46,440 nt of DNA from Planctomycetota bacterium (GTDB taxonomy: Bacteria > Planctomycetota > Planctomycetia > Planctomycetales > Planctomycetaceae): positions 1-46,440 of the forward strand of contig JAQBWV010000019.1 of NCBI GenBank assembly GCA_027624335.1, in the 5' to 3' direction. Positions 9,243-17,157 of this stretch are shown here, piece after piece (positions within the stretch are counted from its first letter, which is position 1; each line of letters begins with the position of its first letter). The notes under the pieces are model-generated. The model was given only the letters and a program-made list of their open reading frames with translations. It was not told the origin of the DNA and searched no databases. The position numbers were made by a program, and so were the translations under genes.

Positions 9243-10937
9243 ATGACCGATCCAATGTCGAATCCGACAACCGAACAAACGGTCTGCGCTGCTGGCTACG
9301 ACCGCCCCGTTGGTGATCCACGGCAAAGCCGATCTGTTGTCATCGCCACCAACGGAATCGTGGCGACGAGTCATCCGCTCGCTGCTCAGGTCGGACTGGA
9401 CGTTCTGAAAAATGGTGGAAACGCCGCCGACGCTGCTATCGCCACGAGCGCCATGATGGGACTTGTCGAGCCGATGAGCTGCGGCATCGGCGGCGATCTG
9501 TTCGTGATTTACTGGGACGCAACCACGGAAAAACTATACGGACTCAATGCCAGCGGCCGCAGTCCGTACGCAATGAACCGGGAAGTTTTCAAAGACAAGG
9601 GTCTCGACGAAATCCCACTCCATGGAGTGCTGCCCTGGTCAGTTCCCGGTTGTGTAGGCGGATGGGAAGAATTGCGGCGTTCGTTCGGCACGATGTCGTT
9701 CGAAAAACTGCTGCAGCCTTCGATCGACTATGCCGAGGCCGGATTCCCGGTGACTCAGATCATCGCCGGCTACTGGCTCAGCGGCGAAGAGCGATTTCAG
9801 GACTGGCCGGATTCAGCAAAGACTTATCTGAAGAACGGTCGCGCCCCTCGAGAAGGAGAGATCTTCAGGAATCCGTACCTCGCCACCACGTACCGAGCGA
9901 TCGCCAGGGGCGGCCGAAATGCTTTCTACAAAGGCGGGATCGCACAGCAGATTGTCGATTTCAGCGAGAGGAACGGCGGCTGTTTTTCGATGCGCGATTT
10001 TGCCGATCACACATCGCAATGGGTCGAGCCTGTCTCCACGAATTACCGAGGTTACGACGTCTGGGAACTGCCACCCAACGGGCAGGGCATCGCCGCTCTG
10101 GAAATGCTGAACGTGCTCGAAGGATTTGATGTGAAGAAGCTGGGCCACAACTCAGCAGATCTCATTCACGTTTTTCTTGAAGCCAAGAAGTTGGCTTTTG
10201 CCGATCGCGCGAAGTTCTACGCCGATCCGGACTTCAACAAGCTGCCCGTCACCGAGTTGATCTCGAAAGAGTACGGAGTCCGTCAGCGAGCCCGCATTGA
10301 TATGCAAAAAGCGGCGACGGACGTCGACCCAGGCGATCCCGTGATCGGTCAAGGGGACACGATCTATCTGACTGTTGTGGACAAAGATCGGAACTGTTGC
10401 TCGTTCATTCAAAGCAACTTTCACGGGTTCGGTTCGCAGGTTGTTCCGGGAGATGTCGGCTTTGTCATCCAGAATCGCGGGCAACTATTCAATCTCGATC
10501 CTGATCATCTCAACACGCTCGAACCACACAAGCGACCGTTCCACACGATCATTCCGGCCTTCGTCACGAAGGACAACAAGCCCTTCTTCTGCTTCGGTGT
10601 GATGGGCGGCGATATGCAGCCGCAGGGGCATGTACAGATTCTGATGAACCTCATCGACTTCGGCATGAACGTCCAGGCCGCAGGAGATGCCGCCCGGATC
10701 AACCACGTGGGATCACAGACTCCAACCGGATCGCCCATGTGGAGCAACGGAGGCGAAGTCGGTCTGGAATCCGGCGTGAGTGTCGGCGTGAGAAAAGAGC
10801 TGGAGCGGCGGGGCCACATTCTCCGCCGCGACACCGGATCCGTTGGTGGTTACCAGGGTATCCTGATCGACTGGGCGAACGGCACACTCCACGGCGCTAC
10901 AGAAGTTCGCAAGGACGGCGCCGCAGTCGGCTATTGA
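9243..10937 (+). CDS. ggt: Gamma-glutamyltransferase family protein (Ntn-hydrolase)
   Basis: A 564-aa Ntn-hydrolase precursor that by family splits itself into large and small subunits and cleaves gamma-glutamyl bonds, as in glutathione. Family signatures are present: ATNGIVATSHPLAAQVGLDVL, NGGNAADAAIATSAMMGLVEP, GIGGDLFVIYWD near the N-terminus, and GGDMQPQGHVQILMNLIDFG near the C-terminus. The predicted nucleophile is the Thr in GQGDTIYLTVVDKD, the first residue of the small subunit. The usual TTH-SVVD reads TIYLTVVD, so residues after the nucleophile differ from classic enzymes and the substrate may not be glutathione. The start at 9243 has GGGA 7-8 nt upstream; the frame is open back to an ATG at 9099, which would add a basic, weakly hydrophobic N-terminus and could make it an exported form. 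Confidence 0.9.
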   Translation: MTDPMSNPTTEQTVCAAGYDRPVGDPRQSRSVVIATNGIVATSHPLAAQVGLDVLKNGGNAADAAIATSAMMGLVEPMSCGIGGDLFVIYWDATTEKLYGLNASGRSPYAMNREVFKDKGLDEIPLHGVLPWSVPGCVGGWEELRRSFGTMSFEKLLQPSIDYAEAGFPVTQIIAGYWLSGEERFQDWPDSAKTYLKNGRAPREGEIFRNPYLATTYRAIARGGRNAFYKGGIAQQIVDFSERNGGCFSMRDFADHTSQWVEPVSTNYRGYDVWELPPNGQGIAALEMLNVLEGFDVKKLGHNSADLIHVFLEAKKLAFADRAKFYADPDFNKLPVTELISKEYGVRQRARIDMQKAATDVDPGDPVIGQGDTIYLTVVDKDRNCCSFIQSNFHGFGSQVVPGDVGFVIQNRGQLFNLDPDHLNTLEPHKRPFHTIIPAFVTKDNKPFFCFGVMGGDMQPQGHVQILMNLIDFGMNVQAAGDAARINHVGSQTPTGSPMWSNGGEVGLESGVSVGVRKELERRGHILRRDTGSVGGYQGILIDWANGTLHGATEVRKDGAAVGY

Positions 10938-10994
10938 AACGGATCGTTGAACCGAACTCAGATATCGGCACGACATGCACCAGTCGACCCGGCA

Positions 10995-12455
10995 CTAAAT
11001 CAGTTCCGGAATCGGACGCCCGCCCTCAGGCACAATCGGAATCGGGCGGCCGCTGTGGTCGACCCAGTGGGAGTTCAAGTCGATCCCAAGGTGACGGAAC
11101 GTCGTGGCCGCCAGATCCTGCGGGCGCACCACGGCACTCGTGAACGTTCCACCTCGGCGATCCGTGCTGCCGATCGCCTGGCCGTGAGGCAGCCCACCTC
11201 CGGCGACAACCATCGACATGACATTGGTCCAGTGATCTCGTCCTGCGTCTTTGTTGATCACTGGCGATCGACCGAATTCTCCCATCATCAGAACCAGCGT
11301 TTCGTCCAGCAGACCGCGTTGTTCGAGATCGGTCACGAGTCCGTAGAACGCGCGATCGACTCGGGGAATGAGCGGCTTCAGACCTTTTTCGATTCCACCC
11401 CACCGAACGCTGTCACCGTGATGGTCGAAGTAGCCCCACGCTCCACTGACGAGTACGAAGGTGACTCCAGATTCGACCAGTCGTCGCGCCAGCAAAGCCT
11501 TCTCGCCGACGCTTTCCCGACCGTAAAGATCGCGAGTTTCTTCGGTTTCCTGTTTCAGATCGAACGCCTTCTGAACTTTCCCCGAGACAACCATCTCGTA
11601 GGCCTTCTGTGTCGAGCGGTCGAACGCGTTCAACGTGCCGTGCTGATCGACATTTCGGCGAAGTGCATCAAACTGCGATCTCAGCGTGTCCCGGTCCTGA
11701 AGACGCGGTGCCGAGATCCCTTCTGGAAGGTTGAACTTGCCCGTCAGTTCAAGTCCTTTTACTGGCTCGAAGTCGCCGCCCATGTTTCCCGCGCCCCAGA
11801 CGTCAGACGTCCATGAATTGGCGAGTCCCACGAATCCAGGCAAGTCGGGATCGTTCGCACCTCGAAACTTTGCGGCGATTGATCCCATGGATGGATAGCC
11901 TCCGCCGTCTTTTCCATCGTTCGTTCGGCGAGCCAGCGGGTTACCCGCCTGCATCGTGATCGGTGTGTGATTGCTCGATCGACAGTCGACAGATCGGATG
12001 ACTGAGATTCGGTCAGCAATCGAAGCCTGCAGCGGAAGATGTTCTGTGAACTGAATTCCAGGCACGACGGTCGAGATTGTGGAGAATGGGCTGCGAATCT
12101 CCTGCGGCGCATCCGGTTTTGGATCCCACATGTCAATCTGACTTGGTCCACCGGAAAGCCAGAAGAGGATCACCGACTTCTTCGGTTTATCAGTGGCACC
12201 GGCATTGGCGGTGTTGAGCAGGCCAGGCAGCGAAAGGCCACCCATGCCTGCCAGACCCGTCTGCAGAAACCAGCGTCGCGAGCCGACGCGAATAAGGCCA
12301 TTGCCGACCGGTGCAAACGAATTCCGCTGCACACTCGACAAATGCTGCTGCGCGTGACTGCTGGATTTACGGTGAAGTTCCATGATCCGCTCGCACAAAA
12401 TCTGGTGGTTTTGGTTTCGGGAATGCTGCAGACGTATTTCTTCGTCAGCCAACAT
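10995..12455 (-). CDS. DUF1501 protein with Tat-type signal
   Basis: A protein of up to 486 aa of the DUF1501 family, very common in planctomycetes. A Tat-like signal is seen about 60 residues in: SRRWFLQTGLAGMGGLSLPGL. The body has the family blocks VILFWLSGGPSQIDMWDPK, VVPGIQFTEHLP, MMGEFGRSPVINKDAGRDHW and TFRHLGIDLN. Distant similarity to alkaline-phosphatase-like (sulfatase) folds is known for the family, but the reaction is not. It should be folded in the cytosol and exported. The usual DUF1549/DUF1553 cytochrome-like partner is not next to it. The start is uncertain: ATG 12455 (longest) or ATG 12383 (MELHRKSS); neither has a strong ribosome site. It converges with the gamma-glutamyltransferase gene 57 bp away. 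Confidence 0.9.
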   Translation of the reverse strand: MLADEEIRLQHSRNQNHQILCERIMELHRKSSSHAQQHLSSVQRNSFAPVGNGLIRVGSRRWFLQTGLAGMGGLSLPGLLNTANAGATDKPKKSVILFWLSGGPSQIDMWDPKPDAPQEIRSPFSTISTVVPGIQFTEHLPLQASIADRISVIRSVDCRSSNHTPITMQAGNPLARRTNDGKDGGGYPSMGSIAAKFRGANDPDLPGFVGLANSWTSDVWGAGNMGGDFEPVKGLELTGKFNLPEGISAPRLQDRDTLRSQFDALRRNVDQHGTLNAFDRSTQKAYEMVVSGKVQKAFDLKQETEETRDLYGRESVGEKALLARRLVESGVTFVLVSGAWGYFDHHGDSVRWGGIEKGLKPLIPRVDRAFYGLVTDLEQRGLLDETLVLMMGEFGRSPVINKDAGRDHWTNVMSMVVAGGGLPHGQAIGSTDRRGGTFTSAVVRPQDLAATTFRHLGIDLNSHWVDHSGRPIPIVPEGGRPIPELI

Positions 12456-12610
12456 ACCTGCTGATGCGGAATTTGACTACGGCGGCTCGAGATAACGATC
12501 GACCTCGCACTACCCGTTCGTGCTTGTGAGTTTTCGGTAGAACAGGGTCTACTTCACGAGCGTCCGTCATTTCTCTGGCAGCGTCAGTTACACACGCTCT
12601 CGACGCGTAA

Positions 12611-13405
12611 TCAAACTTCGACGTTGCCGATGTGCTCGTGATCGTGGATGTGAGTTTCGCAGTAACAGGGAGCGCCATCGCACTTGCTGCAGTATCGAAA
12701 CTCAAGTGTCGGATCCGATTTGTCGCTCGCACCGCAGACCACACACTGGTGTTTTGACTTTCGCGCTTCAATAACCGTACGGGCCTTGTTCCGAATACGG
12801 TGTTTCCGAGATCGCATCCGCATGACGACTTCGTCGCCGAAGAAGAGCAGAAAGTTGGCGATCCCGGCGAGCACAAACAGTCGAGTCGACATATCGCCGA
12901 CGAGCAGGGCGTAAATCAGCCCGATCCAGGTCAACAGGGCCAGCCATCGAACTTTTACCGGCAGGACAAACATGATGTAAAAAACGTAGTCGGGATACAG
13001 CCAGGCAAACGCCAGAAACACGGACGTTCCAACAAACACGTTTGTCGCGACATGGTCGAGATATATGAAAGCGACAGCCACGGTGGCGATGTAACCACTG
13101 AGCAGAAACAGGTTGTAGCGGACCAGGCCCCAGGTTCGTTCCAGTGCCGAACCCATCATGTGAAAGATCAGCATCGCAAAGATAAAGAAGAGCGGATTAG
13201 TTCCAGGCGGAACGAAACAGAAACTCCCCAGACGCCAGATTTCACCTTTCAGGACGAGGCGAGGTAACAGATTCATCTGATCAATAATCCGAGGATCAGA
13301 CTGGCTGAGAATGTACGCCAGCGACTGGCCCATCACGATAATGAGGGTCAGGTTTGGAACGGCGAATGGTCTGAATTTCCGTTCCAGACGGTCCAGCAGT
13401 CGCAT
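12611..13405 (-). CDS. Rhomboid-fold membrane protein with C-terminal Cys/His zinc-ribbon tail, probably not a protease
   Basis: A 264-aa protein with about six membrane helices (residues 18-195) and a soluble tail. The order WRLGSFCFVPPG, then FHMMGSALERTWGLVRY, then LLSGYIATVAVAF matches the L1 and TM2-TM3 region of rhomboids. VGTSVFLAFAWLYPD (G126-T127-S128) lines up with the GxSG serine helix. The last helix reads LAGIANFLLFFGDE where the catalytic His is expected, and the HxxxN of TM2 is absent. The fold is therefore rhomboid-like, but cleavage is unlikely. The tail has C221xxC224, C239xxC242, C247, C249 and a HIHDHEH cluster, probably binding zinc. It lies 24 bp after ispH, so the two are likely co-transcribed. 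Confidence 0.8.
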   Translation of the reverse strand: MRLLDRLERKFRPFAVPNLTLIIVMGQSLAYILSQSDPRIIDQMNLLPRLVLKGEIWRLGSFCFVPPGTNPLFFIFAMLIFHMMGSALERTWGLVRYNLFLLSGYIATVAVAFIYLDHVATNVFVGTSVFLAFAWLYPDYVFYIMFVLPVKVRWLALLTWIGLIYALLVGDMSTRLFVLAGIANFLLFFGDEVVMRMRSRKHRIRNKARTVIEARKSKHQCVVCGASDKSDPTLEFRYCSKCDGAPCYCETHIHDHEHIGNVEV

Positions 13406-13429
13406 AATTGAGCCTTGATCACGAACGAG

Positions 13430-14365
13430 TTAGTCGACGGTTAACAGTCGGAGTTCTTTGGGGAGCGGAAAGCTGACGTGCTCTTCCCGCACGACGACGC
13501 TTTCGACGTCTGCTCCAAACCGACTCACGAGCGCGTCGACGCACTCCTGCACAACAACTTCCGGGGCACTGGCTCCAGCCGAAATCAGCACGGTCTCAGT
13601 TCCAGAGAGTGCGTCCTCCGGCAGTTCCTGGATTCCGTCAATCAGAAACGAACGTGCGCCGTGAGTCTCACCAAGTTCCATCAGCCGACGACTGTTCGAG
13701 CTGTTCTGGCTGCCCAGCACAATCACCACATCCGCCCTCGTCGCGAGTGTCGCGATCGCTTCCTGTCGGTTCGTCGTCGCGTAGCAGATGTCATCCTTGG
13801 GTGGGCAATGAATGTGCGGAAACCGTTCCCGCAGACGACCAATAATCGCTTCGGCCTCGGAGACGCTCAGTGTCGTCTGAGTCAAGTACGCGATCCGTGC
13901 ATCGTCGCTGAACGAAAGTCGGTCAACATCTTCCGGTGTCGCAACCAGCGTAATGCTTTCCGGAGCCTCGCCCATCGTGCCGATGACTTCGTCGTGTCCT
14001 TCGTGACCGATCAACACGATGTTGTAGCCGTCTTTTGCATATCGGATTGCTTCCAGATGTACCTTCGTGACCAGAGGACATGTCGCATCGATGGTGTGCA
14101 GCTTGCGGTCACGCGATTGCTGTCGTACCTCCGGCGACACGCCGTGAGCGCTGTACAGCAGGATCGAGCCTTCCGGCACTTCAAGTACTTCATCGACAAA
14201 CGTGACGCCCTGCTGCGTGAATCGGTCCACGACGTACTTGTTATGAACGATTTCGTGGTAGACGTAGATGCTGGTTCCGAACCGGCGAATGGCTTCGTCA
14301 AGGCACTCGATCGCCATGTTCACACCGGCACAGAAGCCGCGAGGGTTTGCGAGAAGAATCTTCAT
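13430..14365 (-). CDS. ispH: 4-hydroxy-3-methylbut-2-enyl diphosphate reductase
   Basis: The last enzyme of the MEP isoprenoid pathway; it reduces HMBPP to IPP and DMAPP with a [4Fe-4S] cluster. From the start MKILLANPRGFCAG (311 aa) the ligands fall at C12, C96 (IDATCPLVTK) and C194 (DDICYATTNRQ), close to the E. coli pattern. Substrate residues H41 (VHNKYVV), H74 (YSAHGVSP), H124 and E126 (GHEGHDEV) are in place. The full length and intact residues mean it should be active. It is cytosolic and may receive electrons from a ferredoxin such as the one at 4.7 kb (inference). The frame is open five codons upstream (ATG 14380); family alignment favours 14365. It is followed by the rhomboid-like gene. 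Confidence 0.96.
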   Translation of the reverse strand: MKILLANPRGFCAGVNMAIECLDEAIRRFGTSIYVYHEIVHNKYVVDRFTQQGVTFVDEVLEVPEGSILLYSAHGVSPEVRQQSRDRKLHTIDATCPLVTKVHLEAIRYAKDGYNIVLIGHEGHDEVIGTMGEAPESITLVATPEDVDRLSFSDDARIAYLTQTTLSVSEAEAIIGRLRERFPHIHCPPKDDICYATTNRQEAIATLATRADVVIVLGSQNSSNSRRLMELGETHGARSFLIDGIQELPEDALSGTETVLISAGASAPEVVVQECVDALVSRFGADVESVVVREEHVSFPLPKELRLLTVD

Positions 14366-14482
14366 GACGGTGCGGGACATTTATCTGGAGATTGCAGGAA
14401 AGTAGAGAAATGTGCGGGTGGAATTCGTCGTTGCTGAACTCGTGCGGCTTAATGTTTCAATCGAGCGCACGCGCCGTAGTCA

Positions 14483-15406
14483 TCACTTCTGAGGAATTTC
14501 TGACTTGATCCGAGTCGCGTAAAAACCGAGTTTCCGATCAGCCATCACCATGTAGCCAGCCATCGCTGATTTGTCTTTCGTCCACAGGAATGCGTCAATT
14601 GTCTGAGAAGCATTTGCCAGTTCGATGTTCAGTTTGGCATTGTGAGGAAGTGCGGCAATCTTGCCGGATATTTCATAAACGCTCTTCGTGTCGTCGGAAA
14701 TGAACCGTCCAAAGACCCGTCGTTCTTCGACGTCGAGTTCCCAGACACCTTCCCAGCGACCATCAATACGGACCTGCCATGCCCCGGCGAAGTCCGATGG
14801 AATGACTCCGGTATGAGATGTCGGGTCGGGACGTTTTGCCGGATCAGTTTCGGGAAGTGCCGGACCATTCAGCACGAACAATTCAGATTTGGCAGTCGGT
14901 TTCAGAACTCCGTCGCCTTCGCAAAGGATGTCTTCACCCTGCCCTGCAGGAACGACCTGGCCAATATCGAAATTAAATCCGAAGCCAGGAAACAACATGA
15001 TGTCCTTGCCCGACGCCGTCGTCAGATTCTGTCGGTCGCCCCGGTAATTGACGAAACGCTCGATCAAAACAACCGGAACCCGGCTTCCATCGTTTCCCTT
15101 GCGAAAGCCCCAGGTGACCAATGCTTTGGCCCAGTTATCGTCGTCAGTATGGACGACGATGCAGGGTGAACCGATGCCTCGACCAATCGTGTTCAGCGAA
15201 AGAGCGCCCTGCATCGCAAGCGATTCCATTGGCTTTGCGTCAGCTGTCGCCCGCCGTAACCAGTAGGCAGTGTGATCGTCAAACACGTCCGCTTGCGTGG
15301 TCGAGATTGCTGAAATGAAAGCCGCCAGAGCGAACACAGCGCCGCGCACGGCACTGAATTTCGACGTCGGGTTATTCGCAAAAATATGCTTCAGCAGAAG
15401 ATTCAT
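14483..15406 (-). CDS. Exported protein of unknown function
   Basis: A 307-aa protein with an N-terminal signal peptide (hydrophobic AVRGAVFALAAFISAIS, probable cut TTQA-D). I do not recognise a family. The mature part appears to have two halves. The first contains HTDDDNWAKALVTWGFRKG and VPVVLIERFVNYRGDR; the second has GAWQVRIDGRWEGVWELDV followed by ISGKIAALPHNAKLNIEL, a beta-rich pattern. AGGGA lies about 10 nt before the ATG. The gap to ispH is 102 bp, so co-transcription is possible but not shown. It is placed in the periplasm or at the cell surface on the basis of the signal peptide alone. Confidence 0.7.
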   Translation of the reverse strand: MNLLLKHIFANNPTSKFSAVRGAVFALAAFISAISTTQADVFDDHTAYWLRRATADAKPMESLAMQGALSLNTIGRGIGSPCIVVHTDDDNWAKALVTWGFRKGNDGSRVPVVLIERFVNYRGDRQNLTTASGKDIMLFPGFGFNFDIGQVVPAGQGEDILCEGDGVLKPTAKSELFVLNGPALPETDPAKRPDPTSHTGVIPSDFAGAWQVRIDGRWEGVWELDVEERRVFGRFISDDTKSVYEISGKIAALPHNAKLNIELANASQTIDAFLWTKDKSAMAGYMVMADRKLGFYATRIKSEIPQK

Positions 15407-16083
15407 GGCTCATTTCCCTGAGAAATTCGGAGCGGGGCAGCGAAGATGCTAGCAGACGCCGTGCTGCTTCACGACGGCTCGCCCCTGGGTGCCCGTCCGG
15501 CGACTCCGTATTTCAAAATACCTGGCCAGAGCGTTGATAGCCCCTTCGATCTTCCTGGAACTGTCGGTCAGCGAACGGTCGACGTCAGACGATCAGTTTT
15601 TCGCGGGACCGCGGGAGTTGGGCTGTTCAGCATTTCTGTTCGCCTGGAAATTCCGCTTGGGGAACGCGATGGAATCAACTTCTAGATTGCCCAATCTCGG
15701 CGGCATCCCCATGCCACTGGAACGGCGACTGGATGTCGCCAACGTGGCCGCCTATAAGTTCAAGCAGTTTCCTGATTGCGATTTTCGTCAGTGCTTGCGC
15801 ACGGATGAGCAGTAATTTTCAATGTTCCGGAACTATATTTCGAGAATAGCAAACGGGATCCTTGTGACGGAATGCTTTACCCACTATTCGTACCCCCTAC
15901 AGTCAACACAGTCTGCCCTGAAAACCTTGAAGATCACAACAGCGATACCTTTCGCAGTCGCTCTTTGGTGTATGTTTAAGAAAGCAGGGTGAGCCGGGGG
16001 GCTCGGATGTCCTGCGGTTGATGAGTTTCAGTTTCTGTCCAGTGCCCGATATCGCTCGGGCGGCAGCATCAGGAGAGTTTGCT
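15407..16083. other. Long noncoding region and leader of the Cys-rich protein gene
   Basis: About 680 bp with no credible gene; the open frames at 15446-15815 have no family look and no ribosome sites. Two small hairpins lie in the likely 5' leader of the next gene: GAGCC/GGCTC at 15991-16004 and CCCGA/TCGGG at 16045-16060, the latter about 10 nt before AGGAG. They may affect translation. No clear promoter pair could be chosen. Confidence 0.5.
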
Positions 16084-16590
16084 ATGAGAAAGCTTGCGAG
16101 TTTGTTTTGTGCGGTTGCTGTTGTGGCAGCTGCGAACGTTGCGTCTGCAGCTGACTTCAGTCCGCTGTTCCCAAGCGCCTTTGTGGGCAGCTTCGATCAC
16201 CAACAGGACGCTGCTCCGGCTCCAGTCGCCGAAGGCACTGCGATCGAATTGTTCGAATGCGTGAAGTACGAGGATCTCGATCATATCGCGCCTTGTGCTG
16301 AGCAAAAGGTCGTCAAAGTTCTGGATCCCTGCTGGAAACCGGATCCTTGTGCCTGCTGCCAGAAGCCGAAGTGCGTATACGTGATGATCTGCGTTCCGAA
16401 ACCACAGGCTCCATGCTGTGCACCGAAACCAAGCTGCTGTGCTCCGAAACCAGCCTGTGGCTGCCAAAACGACCACGGTCCGAAAGTGACCTGCAAGAAT
16501 GACGGTGCCTACGTGAAGTACGATTACGGCAAGTATCGGATCGAAATTCGATCGAAGAATGGCCGAGTCGTCGTCGATTACGACAACTAA
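16084..16590 (+). CDS. Small Cys-rich exported protein
   Basis: A 168-aa protein with a clear signal peptide (MRKLASLFCAVAVVAAANVA, cut near SAA-DF). The middle is rich in Cys and Pro: DPCWKPDPCACCQKPKC, then repeats of the type CCAPKPSCCAPKPACGC. The C-terminus is a charged beta segment (YVKYDYGKYRIEIRSKNGR). The many Cys could be disulfide cross-linked in the envelope or bind metal. Planctomycetes are known for Cys-rich wall proteins, but this is not shown to be one. AGGAG is 8 nt before the ATG at 16084, so the longer frame from 16018 is rejected. A strong terminator follows, so it is a single-gene transcript, probably well expressed. Confidence 0.85.
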   Translation: MRKLASLFCAVAVVAAANVASAADFSPLFPSAFVGSFDHQQDAAPAPVAEGTAIELFECVKYEDLDHIAPCAEQKVVKVLDPCWKPDPCACCQKPKCVYVMICVPKPQAPCCAPKPSCCAPKPACGCQNDHGPKVTCKNDGAYVKYDYGKYRIEIRSKNGRVVVDYDN

Positions 16591-16622
16591 CCAGCCTCAC
16601 GGCGTTTAGTGAATAAGACCAG

Positions 16623-16656
16623 GCCAGTCGGGATGTGAGTCCCGGCTGGCTTTTTT
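16623..16656 (+). terminator. Rho-independent terminator after the Cys-rich protein gene
   Basis: An 11-bp stem (arms 16623-16633 and 16640-16650, one G-T pair) is followed by six T. It begins 33 nt after the stop codon at 16590. Confidence 0.9.
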
Positions 16657-16982
16657 CGTCAGCGGACTGTCGGCCCCTGATACTCCTACGCGGTTCCTGG
16701 AAGGCGAGCAGTATCGCACTTAACTAACGGCTCGAAAATAATTTGCCGTAGCCACATCGTCAGCAGTCCAAAATCCTCTCGTTCCGGCAAAAGCGGCTAC
16801 GCGGGCACGGTTGTGTTAACGAACGGAAGCGCAATCCTTTCTCGTCGGCATCCAGATTCGAGAAATGAGACAGCTGTTTGCAACGTGCGGAGTTACAGAT
16901 CGGACATGCGTGTCAATTCTGCAGAGCGGCTCTCCGCAATCTGAGAAAGTGGCGGCGAGTGACTGCAACACGGCACGCAATT
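16657..16982. other. Intergenic region with two overlapping inverted repeats
   Basis: No credible gene. TTTGCCG (16742-16748) pairs with CGGCAAA (16785-16791), and the overlapping CGTAGCC (16747-16753) pairs with GGCTACG (16795-16801). The two helices share bases and cannot both form fully. This part may belong to the transcript that ends at 17109, but no promoter could be located. Confidence 0.4.
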
Positions 16983-17109
16983 CAGTAACAATGCTGCAGC
17001 AGCCGGTCGGATGTGCCGTTTTAAGCGTTGGCCCGCGCGCGAAGTGGCATTGGCCGGCTGCATTATTCTGCACTACTGACAAGCCTGACCTGAAGGTCAG
17101 GCTTTTTTT
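16983..17109 (+). ncRNA. Candidate small RNA: long interrupted hairpin followed directly by a terminator
   Basis: A region without a gene ends in a strong plus-strand terminator, which implies a transcript. Its last ~100 nt can fold into one rod: CAGTA (16983-16987) with TACTG (17074-17078), TGCAG (16995-16999) with CTGCA (17068-17072), CAGCCGG (17000-17006) with CCGGCTG (17054-17060) and TGCC (17014-17017) with GGCA (17046-17049). The 7-nt CATTATT forms an asymmetric bulge. The shape recalls 6S-type rods but is shorter, and I do not assign a family. The 5' end is unknown and could lie further upstream. Confidence 0.45.
17081..17109 (+). terminator. Rho-independent terminator
   Basis: A perfect 10-bp stem (17081-17090 with 17095-17104, TGAA loop) has a run of seven T (17103-17109). 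The T-run is on the plus strand, although the nearest protein gene is on the minus strand. The hairpin might also stop minus-strand transcripts from the NHL gene, where only a weak TTGT follows. Confidence 0.85.
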
Positions 17110-17157
17110 ATTGAGCGTCACGTCGCATGGTCCATCAGAGACGTGATGGCCTGAGTG

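Noticed and set aside
13478..14437. 319-codon plus-strand open frame opposite ispH
   Set aside because: It is antisense to a clear IspH with all active residues and has no family features; it is a shadow of GC-biased codon use.
15446..15815. Two short plus-strand open frames in the long intergenic region
   Set aside because: Random composition, no ribosome sites and no known domains.
16983..17109. Assignment of the candidate small RNA as 6S RNA
   Set aside because: The rod is shorter than the normal 160-200 nt and the bulge is one-sided; family membership cannot be claimed by eye.
16865..17146. 93-codon plus-strand open frame over the candidate small RNA
   Set aside because: It runs through a strong terminator hairpin before its stop codon, which is not expected of a real gene.
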